A DNA stretch of 64,000 nt from Prorocentrum cordatum (GCA_963575745.1 CAUYUJ010018493.1:709561-773560); one strand, 5' to 3'. Counted from the first letter of the stretch, positions 11,040 to 21,329 are shown. Numbers and translations: made by a program. The notes: a model not told the origin generated them from the sequence alone.

Positions 11040-11226
11040 CCCCCAAACGCCGGCCCCGACGCCGGCGCCGACGACGACGACGATCGACGACGACGACGAT
11101 CGACGACGACATCGATCGACGACGACGAAGACGATCGACGACGACGACGACGACCGTCTTTACTGTTTCCACGTGCACGTGGAACTGCAGATTCTAGACG
11201 TACACATCCGTGTATTCGAATACACG
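11040..11226. repeat. GAC trinucleotide array followed by two 18-bp perfect palindromes
   Basis: GACGACGATC-type repeats (11040-11155) lead into TTCCACGTGCACGTGGAA at 11167-11184 and CGTGTATTCGAATACACG at 11209-11226. Both palindromes are perfect. CACGTG is an E-box/G-box core in many eukaryotes; use here is unproven. Confidence 0.85.
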
Positions 11227-11427
11227 TGAGCAGATCTGCTCTCAACCAGCGTGCGTCGGCTGCAGCTGGCGGCTCTCGAGGTGAGAGGTGGAGGAGCTGA
11301 TGGTGGAGGTGAGGGCGGAGGTGAGATGAGGGCGGAGGTGATGGCGGCGGCGAGGGTGGAAGGATAGCGAGGATCCTGATCGAGGGTGAGGGAGGAAGAG
11401 TTTGAGGCAGGGAGGCGACGCTCAGCT

Positions 11428-12441
11428 CTAGTCGACGTCGATCGCGTCGGCGAACCTGCTTTCGATGCCGCCCGCGTCGATGTCCGTGCCCACGCCGCCC
11501 CTCGCGTCGATGCCGCCGTACTGCGCGCCGCCGTTCAACTCGATGCCGCCGTCGACCACGACGATGCCCGTGTGAATGCCCGCGCCGATGTCGATGCCGT
11601 CGTCCTGCGCGATCCCGCCGCCCACGTCGATGCCCGCGCCGACGCTCGTCTCGACGCCGCCGTCCGCGTCGATGCTCGCGTCGGCGCCGCCCGCGTCGAC
11701 GCCGTCGTTGCCTGTGTCGACGGCCTTCGACGTCAGGACCCCGAGCCTCCAACGTGGGCGGCGCTGCCGCGGGGGCAGCACGTCCTGACGATCGATGTCG
11801 AGATCCTCGCTGTCTGCGATCAGCTCGTCGACGTCCAGTGCATCGGCGAAGCGGCCCCTGTCCATCTTGATACTGTCGCCCGCGTCGATGCCGTCGCATG
11901 CGCCGACGCCCGCGTCGACGCCGCCGCTCACGTCGATGCCGTCGTCCTGCGCGCCGACGCCCGTGTCGGGATCGATGCCGGCGCCCGCGTCGATGCCGTT
12001 GTCTTGCGCGCCGACGCGCGTCTCGATGCCGCCATCCACGTCGGTGCCGTCGACGTGCGTGCCGACGCCCGTCTCGACGCCGCCGTCCACGTCGGTGCCG
12101 TCGACGTGCGTGCCGATGCCCGTGTCGATGCCGCCGCCAACGTCGATGCCGTCCGCGTCGACGCAGCCGTCCGCGTCGTCGACGGCGATGCGGCCGCCAA
12201 GCCGCCCGTCGCTCGCCACGTCGTCGACCGCCGCTCTCACGTGGGCGTCGCTCTCGTCGAACGGCGTCGGGACCTCGCAGCCTTCCAGCTGGCGCTGGCG
12301 GTGGCGGTGCAGCCAGACCTCCGCGACCACCCACTCGATCGATCGGCCGCCATCCGCAAACCAGGGATAATTCAAAACCCCCGTGACAGGATTGACAATC
12401 GGGGCGAAGCAGGCCGACCGAGGGTCATGCCGAAAAGCCAT
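11428..12441 (-). CDS. Intronless retrogene encoding a Gly/Asp-rich 17-residue repeat protein
   Basis: A single uninterrupted frame of 337 codons. The start is set by the spliced-leader relic that ends 2 nt before the ATG at 12441; the open frame runs further up but through the relic. The N-terminus (MAFRHDPRSACFAPIVNP, then NYPWFADGGRSIEWVVAEVWLHRHRQRQLEG) looks like ordinary protein. From about residue 80 it becomes tandem repeats near VDGGVETGVGTHVDGTD (17 residues, 51 bp), interrupted by a non-repeat acidic part (RGRFADALDVDELIADSEDLDIDRQD) and then more repeats to the stop. Asp/Gly repeats could bind calcium or form a repeat fold, but nothing proves that. The longer Arg-rich frame on the same strand is a shadow. 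Intronless structure plus relic indicates insertion of a reverse-transcribed mRNA. Confidence 0.65.
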   Translation of the reverse strand: MAFRHDPRSACFAPIVNPVTGVLNYPWFADGGRSIEWVVAEVWLHRHRQRQLEGCEVPTPFDESDAHVRAAVDDVASDGRLGGRIAVDDADGCVDADGIDVGGGIDTGIGTHVDGTDVDGGVETGVGTHVDGTDVDGGIETRVGAQDNGIDAGAGIDPDTGVGAQDDGIDVSGGVDAGVGACDGIDAGDSIKMDRGRFADALDVDELIADSEDLDIDRQDVLPPRQRRPRWRLGVLTSKAVDTGNDGVDAGGADASIDADGGVETSVGAGIDVGGGIAQDDGIDIGAGIHTGIVVVDGGIELNGGAQYGGIDARGGVGTDIDAGGIESRFADAIDVD

Positions 12442-12443
12442 GG

Positions 12444-12464
12444 CTTGAGCCAAAATCCCTACGG
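12444..12464 (-). other. Spliced-leader relic (19 of 21 matches)
   Basis: Read on the minus strand this is CCGTAG, then GG where the leader has CC, then ATTTTGGCTCAAG. It matches the canonical dinoflagellate spliced leader except for that CC-to-GG change and is followed after two bases by the ATG of the retrogene. It is the strongest of the relics in the window. Confidence 0.88.
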
Positions 12465-12489
12465 GTGGTTTTGATGCGTTACCCCCCAA

Positions 12490-13315
12490 TCAGCATCCGC
12501 CTTTCCCGCGTGTTTCAGAAGGGGGGAGCCCGGCTGTCTTTGCATTTCCCACTGGGTCATACAACAGAGGATCGACGTCGCTCGCCTTCGCGGCCCCGCG
12601 CCAAAAGGAGGGGCACGGCGTCGAGCTCAAATGCCCCCCCCCCCCCCCGCGTATCGAGCTCAAACGCCCCTGGATGAGGACGGGGGCGGGTGGCGGTTCC
12701 TTGTGTCCTTTCTCCACCTCGCCCTCATTTTCCCCCTCATCCCCTCCCCCCCGGGTGACTTCGGGGACCTCGTCGGGGCTCATGGTGGTGCTATGGCCCG
12801 CATGGGCCTCGCAGCGCCTCCCGAGAACCTTCGAAGGTCTCCTCCGGACCACCGACCTCCCCCGCCGCCTTTTCGTCATCATTCTCACCCACGTCCTCGG
12901 TTTCGTTTTCGCCCTCCTCTTATCGTCCGCCTCTTTCATGTTCCTCCTTGCCCCTTCCTCTTCTTCTCCTCCTCCGCCCCTTCCTCCTCTTCCTCCCCCT
13001 CCCCTCCTCCTCCTCCTCCGCCTCCCCACCCTCCACGCCGAGCGCCTAAAATTCTCGCGGCTTCAGCCCAATCGGCTGTGGAAGAAAATTCTCTGAGAGG
13101 GCTTTCGATGCCCTGGGGTGGCTTCCGTGATGCCCTGAGACGGCCTCCGACGCCATAAGGTGAGCCTCCGACCCCTGGGGATCAAGCGAGGGAGAACAAT
13201 GCGCCCAAAACGCAAGAAAAGCTTCGATATTCGACGCGCGTCTCACACGACGCAGGCTTCTTCCTCTGATCCTCGTGAGGGACGTGCCGAAATAGGAGCG
13301 GATACGCCATAGTAT
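12490..13315. other. Gene-poor C/T-rich stretch
   Basis: CTC-rich low-complexity DNA with a few diverged ~25-bp repeats (CCTCCGACGCC, CCTCCGACCCC) near 13090-13180. I see no supportable gene. Confidence 0.4.
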
Positions 13316-13319
13316 GCAT

Positions 13320-13450
13320 GAATGTATATATATATATATATGTGTATGTACCTATATGTGTGTATATATATATAGATAAATATATGTATACACATGCAAA
13401 ACTACGTGTATATTTAGATTATGCATGCATGCATGCGTTTACTATGCATG
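13320..13450. repeat. TA/TG/TGCA microsatellite
   Basis: Runs of TATA, TGTA and GCATGCAT. Non-coding. Confidence 0.9.
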
Positions 13451-13454
13451 TATA

Positions 13455-13800
13455 TGGGGCCGCGATTCTCGTGACGCGGTCCGCCCGAGCCTTCGGTGAA
13501 ACTTCCCATGTGGCCACGAGCCTCGTGAGGGGCGCGTCGACATGGGCGCCGGCCGGCCACGGGATCGCCGCCGCTGGAACCCCCGAGGGGTGTGCCGAAA
13601 TGGGCACGGGTCGGCCATGGAAGCGGCGCCGCTGGCGCCGATCGGTGGAGCTCCTCATGGCACCGCGATCCTCGTGAGCGGTGTGCCAACGTGGGCGCGG
13701 GTCCGCCATAGGAGCAGTGCCACTGGGGCCTTAGGTGGAGCTCCCTATAGGGGCCACGATCCCCGTGAGAGGTGCACCGACATATGGGCACGCGGAGGGC
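13455..13800. repeat. Dispersed ~93-bp minisatellite, about four copies
   Basis: Repeated landmarks are GGTGGAGCTCC, a ...CTCGTGAG... segment, GTGTGCCGA and GGGCGCGGGTC. Other copies lie at 9205-9330, 16800-17060, 17225-17420 (inverted) and 19380-19540. Not a gene, although the 93-bp length keeps frames open. Confidence 0.8.
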
Positions 13801-13804
13801 AGAG

Positions 13805-14050
13805 GCCATGGTTGGAGGAGGAGGGGGGGGAGAAGGAGGAGGAGAAGGAGAAGCAGGAGGAGGAGAAGGAAGAGGAGGAGGGGCGAGGAGGAGGAGGAGG
13901 ACCAGGAGGGGGAGGGGAGGAGGAGTAGGAGGAGGAGGAGGAGGAGCAGGAGAAGGAGCAGGGGGAAGAGGCCAAACCTAGGCTCGCAGGTCCGAGGCAG
14001 ATAGAGAGAGAGAGAGAGAGAGAGAGAAAAAAAAAAACAACAATGAGAGA

Positions 14051-14082
<32 letters not shown>

Positions 14083-14105
14083 CAAACAAGAGAGAAGAGG
14101 AGGTA
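13805..14105. repeat. GGA/GA homopurine tract
   Basis: About 300 bp almost entirely of G and A on the plus strand, ending in (GA)n. Such mirror-symmetric homopurine DNA can form triplexes (established for this sequence class). No gene. Confidence 0.9.
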
Positions 14106-14261
14106 GGTCCCCAAGGTCCCCGACGAGGTCCCCGAGGCCCCTTGCGAGGCTCACGAGGTCGCCCTGGTAGGTCCTCACTCGCGGGTGCCCGGGGAACGAT
14201 GCCAGCACCGGCCGCATCTCCGAGCATCGCGAGGACCGCAGCCGCCCCGCGCTCTTTTGCG

Positions 14262-14372
14262 CCCCCTCCCCCTCCCCCTATCGATGCAGGCGTGGCACTT
14301 CTTGTTTTTATTAGCGACCTCTTTCGAGCAAGTGCTGCAAGTACCATTTTTCGATAAATTGCGTGCGCTCAA
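14262..14372 (-). CDS. Small paired-CxxC fragment
   Basis: The minus-strand frame SARNLSKNGTCSTCSKEV, then ANKNKKCHACIDR, has two CxxC pairs 10 residues apart, the layout of a zinc ribbon. It is too short and lacks an ATG, so it is an isolated exon or a remnant. It sits downstream, in transcript order, of the transposase-like locus at 14642-16261 but linkage is unproven. Confidence 0.3.
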
Positions 14373-14641
14373 GCTTGGTTTTTATGACCCCCTTCGCCCC
14401 CAAGCTCAATCGACGCTGTTGTATCCTTGGGGCCAGGCCAAGCTCTCGCACTCGACGCTGTTGTATCGGTTCCAGGCCAACGATCCTGCAGCATCCCGTT
14501 GTTGAGACTTGGAGCCTCCAGTGTCTCTTGGAACCCTTTGTGCAATCACTCTGCGTTATTATGAACCGCGCAGGGGTGCCCTGGGGCCTGGGCCCCTTGT
14601 TGCTGGTGTCGATGTTGATGATGCCGATGCTGCTACAGTTG

Positions 14642-14760
14642 CTACTTCGTCTGCTGCTGCTGCTGTTGTTGCTCCTCCTCCTTGCTCTCTTCGTCCTCCT
14701 CCTCCTCATCCTCCTCCCCTCCTCCTCTCCTCCTCCTCCTCCTCCTCCTCCTCCCTCCTC

Positions 14761-14792
<32 letters not shown>

Positions 14793-16261
14793 TCGCCATC
14801 CTCCTTTCGACCCTCTCTCATGAGGTGTTCCACTATCGGCTGGCGGCAAGGGCCGGAGGCCTGCGCATTGTACGACTCATCCGCATAATTGTGAGTCCAA
14901 GTGGCATTGCCTGCGAATGCCATCTGATCGCAGAGATGTTCAGCCAGTGCGTGCACTTTCATGGTGACTCTCAAGCCCGCAGCAGTCCACCCAGCCATGA
15001 TTCTGGTCACGCAGGCCCTGCAATGATCTAGTGCTGTCTCGGACATACGCCGCGGCTCCGACTTCAAAACGCCGTAGAGCTCAAGCAGGGCCTCGCCAAC
15101 TCCTAGTAACTGTGAGCCCTCGTCCCCGCGATGCCCGCTTGCATTGATCAGGGCGTCGCCGCCCTTCCTCGACAGGAGCTCTACAAAGAAGGGTGATAAA
15201 ATTTTGGCTTTGCCTGCCTTCAACTTCAGGAAATCACCATTTATCACACCCTTGAAGGACAATGCGGGCAGCCTGTCGTTGTCTGGGGTGTTGTGCCTCC
15301 TGTAGAAATCTTTCATCATTGACGTCACCGTGAAATCTTTCTCGTCTTCGTCATCACCGAAAAACTTTTCATTGTCCAGTTCAGAAATGACTTTTCCTTC
15401 ATAGTATCCCAATATACCCAACTCCAAGAAGTGCATGCTGTCCAGGAGGACATGGTCCGTCGTGAGTCCTGGAACCCCCGCCCGCTGCAGCGAGGGGTTG
15501 GGGAAAAGCCGGCAAATATAATTCAATCCGCCTTTGGGTTTTTTGTGCGTGTGAATCAACCGCATCGCCTCTGCAAAATCAGAAGTCCTCTGCCCGTTGA
15601 GAATATCAGGGTATCCTTTCAAACTGGGTTCTAAACGGTCCCCCCTCGTAACATTTGGAAGGATATGATTGCCGGGTTTCTTATCGAATACAACGCCACC
15701 CTTCTTGTGGGACCTCACAGTGCAATCACAAATCTGATCCTGAAGCCACGCTGACCCATCTCGAGGCACGCGGTGGGCCTGCAGGCAAGTCGCAGCGGTT
15801 CGCTCAAACCAACCATGGGTTCGTCGCTTTCCTCTAGTTGCAAAGTTGACGAAATCTCGACGGGGCTTGAAACATCTGAGGCACCCGTGCGTCGTTCGAT
15901 AATCGGGCAGACCAAAGCTTTTGGGAAGCTCATCCATGTCACAGCTTATCTCCACCACTGCGACATGGCACATGGCCCCTGCCCTATCCTTGAAAAGAGG
16001 TTTGCCCGCGAGCATCTCGCGAATCGTGTCGGCTGGCCAAGGTCGACCATGAAAATCTGTCGTTGGCCATATCCCTAAGGCCGCTGCTTGGGCATGCGTG
16101 GCAAAAATCTCCCAAATACGTTGCACCGTGTGCGCCCCGCGGCAGCCGCAGTTGCAAATTGACCTTCCGTGCAGGCTCACCATGGGGATGCATTGAAAAC
16201 CAGGACCAAGCTTTCGGCGGGCCCGGACGGATGCATCGCGGGGGGGCCCTTTCCCCTCCAT
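14642..16261 (-). CDS. Transposase-like protein (family II), partial
   Basis: A 539-codon open frame. Likely real sequence runs from MVSLHGRSICNCGCRG (about 16185) to ...WTHNYADESYN (about 14860), where AAT|GCGCAG is a plausible GC donor; the Gly/Arg/Glu-rich remainder is intron read-through. Motifs in order: CNCGCRG, an HGRPW block, VVEISCDMDELPKSFGLPDY, CLRC, DHVLLDSMHFLELG, a KVHALAEHL block and GNATWTHNYADESYN. The same order occurs in the intact copy at 44861-47723 (CACGCRG, IKGDLMEHAKSFGL, CQFC, LAIDSLHTLYLG, PKHHAFAHM, HGSPQNYSNFLDE), so the two are paralogues. Role as a transposase is inferred from copy number and domain layout; catalytic residues are not established. The C-terminal exon after DESYN was not found. 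Confidence 0.6.
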
Positions 16262-16602
16262 TGTAAAGCAACGTCAGTGATGTTTGCGTTGTTGTTCCTC
16301 CTCCTGTTCCCCTTCCCTCCTAGTTCGTTTGGCCCGTAGGTTTTCAGACCTTGCGTTCGAATGCTCCTCTTCGCCCCCCTCGCCCCCTCCCCATCCCTCC
16401 TCCTGGGCCAGGGGGCGCAGAGATGTGAGCCCCCTTCCGAAAGCGCAGTTCTAGCTTTCAAAACCTTCTGTCGGATCTGTGGATACAAGACACGAAAATC
16501 TGCCCGGCCCTCGCCGGGCCAACGCTGGCGCATGAGAGTTCGCGCCCCCCCACCACGGCAATCCACGCGCAGTTTATGCTGCGCGCGTACATAACGCAGC
16601 AA
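16262..16602 (-). CDS. Possible upstream exon of the family II copy
   Basis: The minus-strand frame (MLRYVRAQHKLRVDCRGG, then DFRVLYPQIRQKVLKARTAL) could be an upstream exon of the adjacent transposase-like gene. It is supported only by frame openness and position. The alternative is non-coding. Confidence 0.2.
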
Positions 16603-16799
16603 ATATGCATGCGTTCAAACCAGTAAACACATTACCAGTGATCCTACACAAACCATGCGTAAATCATCATAATCTTAACTAACTTGCACAATGTTTCACA
16701 AATGGCCAATTACCCGATCATTTTCTGGGAAACGACGCTTTTTTGAGGTTATTATAATACAGAGCTCCCAGCGCGCGCGTTGCGGCTTAACTTGGGGAT

Positions 16800-17060
16800 T
16801 CAATCGGCCACCGCGCCGACGCGGGTGGCGGGGGCGCATGCGAACGCCCCCGCTGGCGCCTTCGGTGGAGCCCCCTACGGGGCCACGAAACATGCGAGGG
16901 GTGCGCCGAAATGGGTGGCAGGGGCGCATGCGAACGCCCCCACTTGGGCCTTCGGTCGAGCTCCCTATGGGGCCACGAAGCGCGCGAGAGGTGTGCCGAA
17001 AAGGGCGGAGGGGGCGCACGCGAACGCTCCCATGTGGGCCTTCGGCGGAGCTCCTTGCAG
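16800..17060 (+). repeat. Dispersed ~93-bp minisatellite, three forward copies
   Basis: Three tandem copies with GGCCTTCGGTGGAGC, a GGGGCCACGAA segment, GTGCGCCGAAA and GGGGCGCATGCGAACGC. The translated pattern GAFGGAPYGATKHARGAP repeats every 31 residues but is not regarded as a protein. Confidence 0.85.
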
Positions 17061-17224
17061 TGAGCGGCCTGGATAAGGACATTTATGTGTTTCCAAAAGA
17101 GTTCGGTCATTCGTTAGGTTTACATGCGTTCCTTGGCCTTTTTGGCGGCGAGCCCTCCACGCCCCTCCCCCCCCCCCCCCCGAGTTTGGACGCGCGGGTT
17201 CGCTTGGTCAACGAGGGCGGCTGG

Positions 17225-17420
17225 TCTAAGGGGCGAGGCCCCAAGAAGGCCCCAGCGGGGGCGTTCCCATGCGCCCCCGCCATATATTTCGGCACGCCCC
17301 CACGCGTCCCGCGCCATGCCCCCATAGGGAGCCCCACTGGAAGCTCAAGTGGGCGCGTTTGCTCCCCCGCCGCCCACTCTGGCACACCGCTCGCACGCTT
17401 CGCGGCCCCATGCAGTCACT
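17225..17420 (-). repeat. Same 93-bp minisatellite in inverted orientation, two copies
   Basis: Reverse-complement copies of the array at 16800-17060 (for example GCGTTCCCATGCGCCCCCGCC), separated from it by about 165 bp of unique DNA containing a poly-C run. The two arrays form a long imperfect inverted repeat. Confidence 0.8.
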
Positions 17421-17559
17421 GGCCTAATCTAATGAACGATAAGTAAGGGGCGAATCTGTTTTTCCTCCAAGGAGGGTCCACGACGTCCGCAGGAACGTAC
17501 GGGCCCTTTTTCTAGCGGCGCTCCGCAGCCATATATGCTCTTGCGATTCGACCACCGTC

Positions 17560-19030
17560 CCTTCTGCCAAACCACCGGAAATCCGATCGGTCACCGCTAA
17601 GGGCGCACTTTAGCTTCCAGGCCAACATGGGAACTGTTCGATCGTGTCGGGCGAGCGCGTGGTCTGCACTGCCCACGACAGAGAACATGTGCAAGAAGCT
17701 GTGTTCACTTGGAAATCAGATCGGTCGCCGCTGGGAGTTCACTTTTAGTTCCCAGGCCAACATGGCGACTTTTCGATTGTGGGCGCTACAGAAACTCCTC
17801 GCGGGCGGGGGGGCGGGGCGCGCGCGCGCGCGGGGCACGCGCTGCCCATGGCAGAGATTATGCGCGAGAAGCTATGTTAACTTTGAGGTTCGATCGGTCA
17901 CCGCTAAGGGCGCGCTTTAGTTTCCAGGCCAACATGGCGACGTTTCGACTGTGGACCATGCAGAAACTCCTCACGGGGCGCGCGCGCTGGGTCTGCGCTG
18001 CACACTGCAGACCACATGCGCAAAAAGCTATGTTAACTTGGAAGTCCGATCGGTCACCGCTGAGGTGTTACTTTAGTTTCCAGGCCAACCTGGCGATGTT
18101 TCGATTGTGGGCAATACAGAAACTCCTCACGGGCGCGCGCGCGCGGGGTCCGCATTAATTGCCCAAGACCGAGAACGCGCGCAGGAAGCTATGCGAAGTT
18201 GGCAATCCGATCGGCCACCGCTAAGGCAGCACTTTAATTTCCAGGCCTGCAAGGCGAAACTCATCACGGGCGGGCGCGCGCGCGTGCGGGGTCTGCAATG
18301 CCCGCGGCAAATGCCATGCGCAAGAGGCCATCGCAACATGGGGGCGTTTCGGTTGTGGACAATGCAGAAACTCCTCGCGGCCAGACGCGCGCGCCGACGC
18401 GCGCTCGGGGTCTGCGCAGGCCGCGACAGAGAACATGCGCAAGACGCTGTTCGAACTTAGGAAGCCGATCGGCCACCGCTAAGGGTTCACTTGGGTTTCC
18501 AAGCCAACATGGCGGCTTCACGGTTTTGGAATATCGCAGAAAACTCGCCACGGGCGGGCGCACTGCCCATGACATATCACATGCGCAAGAAGCTCCATTA
18601 ATTTTGAAGTCAGATCGGTCACCGCTGCGGGCTCACATTAGTTCCCAGGCCAACATGGAGACTTTTCGATTGCGGGCGAAACAGAACCTCCCCACGGGCG
18701 GACGCGACGCGCGCGCGCGCCCGCGCGCGGGGTCGGCGGATAACATGCGCAAGCAGCGAAGTTAATTTAGAAGTCCGGTCGGCCACCGCTAAGGGTTCAC
18801 TTCAGTTTCCAAGCTAACGTGGCGACTTTTCGATTGTGGTTAATACAGGGCCCCCTCAGGGGCGGCGGGGGGGGCGGGGCGCGCGCGCGTGCCTGCGGGG
18901 CGCTGCCGGCGACAGAGAACATGCGCAATAAGCCATGTCAACTTGGAGTCCGATCGGTCACCGCTGCGGGGGCACTGTCAGTTTCCAAGCCAACATGGCG
19001 AGTTTTCGATTGTGGACGCTGCAGCAACTC
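17560..19030 (+). repeat. Tandem satellite of about 135-175 bp, nine recognisable copies
   Basis: The landmark CGGTCACCGCT (or CGGCCACCGCT) occurs near 17588, 17722, 17894, 18051, 18212, 18470, 18615, 18779 and 18953. Each unit continues with TTTAGTTTCCAGGCCAACAT, then a TTTTCGATTGTGG block, CAGAAACTCCTC, a GC-only alternating run of variable length, and GAGAACATGCGCAAGAAGC. The 258-bp gap at 18212-18470 holds a degraded copy. Length variation comes mainly from the GCGC run. No protein frame is maintained. Confidence 0.9.
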
Positions 19031-19114
19031 CTCTCGCGCGCGCCCCCGCAAGGAGCGATGGGGGCCCGAGACATGAGCTGGGCCTTAACGCGACCACCGT
19101 TTCATTATAATGCA

Positions 19115-19195
19115 ACGGCGGTCGCGCCCGACATATATGTCGCGCCTGGCCTCGCTGGCCCGACATATACGTCGGGCCAGCGAGCCCCGAACCGC
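19115..19195. repeat. Nested hairpins around GACATATATGTC
   Basis: A perfect 12-bp palindrome GACATATATGTC is followed by a larger inverted repeat with 14-bp arms (CTCGCTGGCCCGAC and its complement) around ATATAC at about 19154-19187. Confidence 0.8.
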
Positions 19196-19379
19196 GCGGC
19201 ATAAGGAGCGGAGGGTGCCCCAGCGAGGGACTGGGCCTCAATGCTCCTACTTTGGCACGCGGGCGAAAACTCCAGCGCGCGCCCCGCAAGGAGCGGGGGG
19301 GCCCGAGAGAGGCGCCTGGCTTGCGCGCGACCGCCGTCGCACTACGTCGAGCAAGCGCAAGGAATTCGGTGGAACCACG

Positions 19380-19540
19380 AAACGCGTAATGGGGCGTTCC
19401 GAATTAGGTGGCGGGGGCGCACGCGAACGCTCGCAGCGGGGCCTTTGGCGGGGCCCAGCACGGGGCAACTCAAGGCGTGAGCGGTGTGCCGAGATGCGTG
19501 GCGGAGACGCCGGCGAACGTTGCCACTCTCGCGGCATTCG
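19380..19540 (+). repeat. Dispersed 93-bp minisatellite, two diverged copies
   Basis: GGGGCGCACGCGAACGC, GGGGCCTTTGGCGG and GTGTGCCGAGATGCG match the 16800 array. Followed by a short GATGATGAC/GGTGAT run. The stretch from here to about 19900 holds no convincing gene. Confidence 0.6.
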
Positions 19541-19989
19541 GGCGATGATGATGACGACGGTGATGGTGATGGCGATGGCGATGTGATGAGGCAAGGCCGA
19601 CTCCATGTCCACGCAACGTTGGCCCGGGCCCTGGGAAAGCCGAGCGGGCAGAGCTCGGGCATTCCGCCCCGCGGCGGCGGAACCTTTCCCAGGCGTGGGC
19701 CGGGGAGGCAAGGCGGCCCAAGAGGCCTAACCCAAGACGGCCCGATGCGGCCTAACCCAAGACGGCCCAAGTTGCCGAAAGAAAAACAGCCCAACATGTG
19801 CGTTGCTGCTCTCGCCGCGGGTTGGCGAGTGGCGCTGTGCATGGTGATGCTCGATGCCGCAATCTGCAATGCCCTGCCTCGCAATGGGGTTTAATTGTTT
19901 CCCTGCAGCGAAGGCTCATCCAGAACGTCTTGGCTGATGTTTCGGTGATTCTGGGCCGTCTTGGGCCGTCTGAAAGGATTTCGGGGCCC

Positions 19990-20874
19990 CGACCTAGATC
20001 CAGGCGCAGTTTCTCCAGCATGGGGGGCCCGTGCGGGTTGCGCCACTGGGGCCTTCGGCGGACCTCCGCAAGTTTCTCGGGCAGGCGGGCGGCGATGAGC
20101 CATGGAATGTTGAGGTTCGACACTTGGTTGTCAAGTTTTGCATAGTCAGCAAAGAGGCGTACTGGTATGCACCGATCTGGCCCGTATGTCTTAACGACTG
20201 CATGCTGGTAAAAATTGCTGCAGCAGAGCGATGGGTCGGACTTGTGTCTGAGAAAAGAGTCGGGGTCCGATTCAAATTGGCGGCTCATGACCTCGTGAAA
20301 CGGCACGAAAGGAATCTCTTCCAACTTCGACCGTCTTGCTTTCGACGCCCGTAGAGGAACACATATATACTCAAGCAGCTCGCGCTTGACATCATCAGTC
20401 CCAACCACACTGTCAATAGCTCTCGCATTGTTTTTGGAGTGAACCAGGTCTTTCGAGAACTTCTCAACCCCACGGCCGCCAGCCAGTGTAATCAAACGGC
20501 GCAATCTCACCAACCTTGACAAACATATCCTCCCCCGATTCCTCCCTCGTTCCCCCTCTCTCCTCGTTCCTCCTCTCTCCACCTCATCCTCTAGTTATTC
20601 CTCTCCTCCTCGCTAGTGCTCCTTGAGCGCATAGCCACCTGTGCGACGTCATAGCGCCACTGAAAAACAGCGACAGCAGCATGTTGCGGAGATCCCTGCC
20701 AGGGTCATTGGAACCAGTGGTCCCCGCGGCCACCGCGGCCCGGGCGCTGCTTCTCCATGATTCGATCCCCTTGCGACCGAGAAGCCCAATGGAGCGGCTG
20801 GCGAGCTTGGCGCGCGCGTGGCGCCTGACGGCTGTCAAGTCGGACCTGCTTGCCATGGCGACTGATCGCCGCAA
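19990..20874 (-). CDS. Transposase-like protein (family II), N-terminal fragment
   Basis: An exon at about 20540-20090 reads RRLITLAGGRGVEKFSKDLV, then a KLEEIPFVPFHEVMS block, then DRCIPVRLFADYAKLD and NIPWLIAARLPEK, where a splice site or break follows. The VRLFADYAK slot corresponds to PIGLYVDGIRY in the intact copy at 44861-47723. An upstream frame around 20790-20640 (GSNDPGRDLRNMLLSLF) may be the preceding exon. The C-terminal two thirds are missing; downstream is GC-rich filler. Likely a decayed or 5'-only copy. Confidence 0.45.
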
Positions 20875-20879
20875 AAACT

Positions 20880-21150
20880 TGGGCCGAGCGCTACTTTGGG
20901 GCTTCTTAGTTTTGTGGGTCTGGGGCCTGCAGTGGACCTCTGGGGGGCCCTTGGGGTTTCTCGGGAGCTGCAGCGGCGGGGGCTGGGCCCCCGCCGCCCA
21001 GCCCCCATGTGGGGCTGCAGCGGCAGGGGCGCCAGGCGCTAGTGTGTTTGTTAGGGGAGTGAGGTCGAGAGATCCAGGGGCCTGAGATTCAAAAGTGCCG
21101 AGTCGTCGGATGTCCGGATGTCCTGAGCATTCGCGCGGCTCCTTGCTCGT
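20880..21150. other. GC-rich stretch with strong self-complementarity
   Basis: GGCGGGGGCTGGG and CCCCCGCCGCCCAGCCCCC around 20972-21005 can fold on themselves. No gene seen. Confidence 0.4.
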
Positions 21151-21329
21151 ATTCCTCCTACCTCTTCCCTCCCCCCCTCTCGTCTTCCCCCCCCCTCCTC
21201 CAGTATCCAGCCCTCTTGATTCTTAAGGGGGCCGGAGGAAGGGGATGGGGGAAGAGTAGGGGGGGGAGGAAGAGGGGGGGAGGAAAAGGAGGCGGAGGAG
21301 GAAAAGGAAGAGGAGGAAGAGGAGGACAA

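Noticed and set aside
10316-12334. 672-codon minus-strand Arg-rich frame
   Set aside because: Overlaps the 337-codon retrogene in another frame and reads as Arg/Gly from GC-rich repeats; the relic supports the other frame.
17885-17900. GGTTCGATC resembling a tRNA B box
   Set aside because: Present in a single satellite unit, without an A box or cloverleaf arms.
17560-19030. CRISPR-like array
   Set aside because: Units are 135-175 bp without short identical repeats and unique spacers of equal length; context is eukaryotic with no cas genes.
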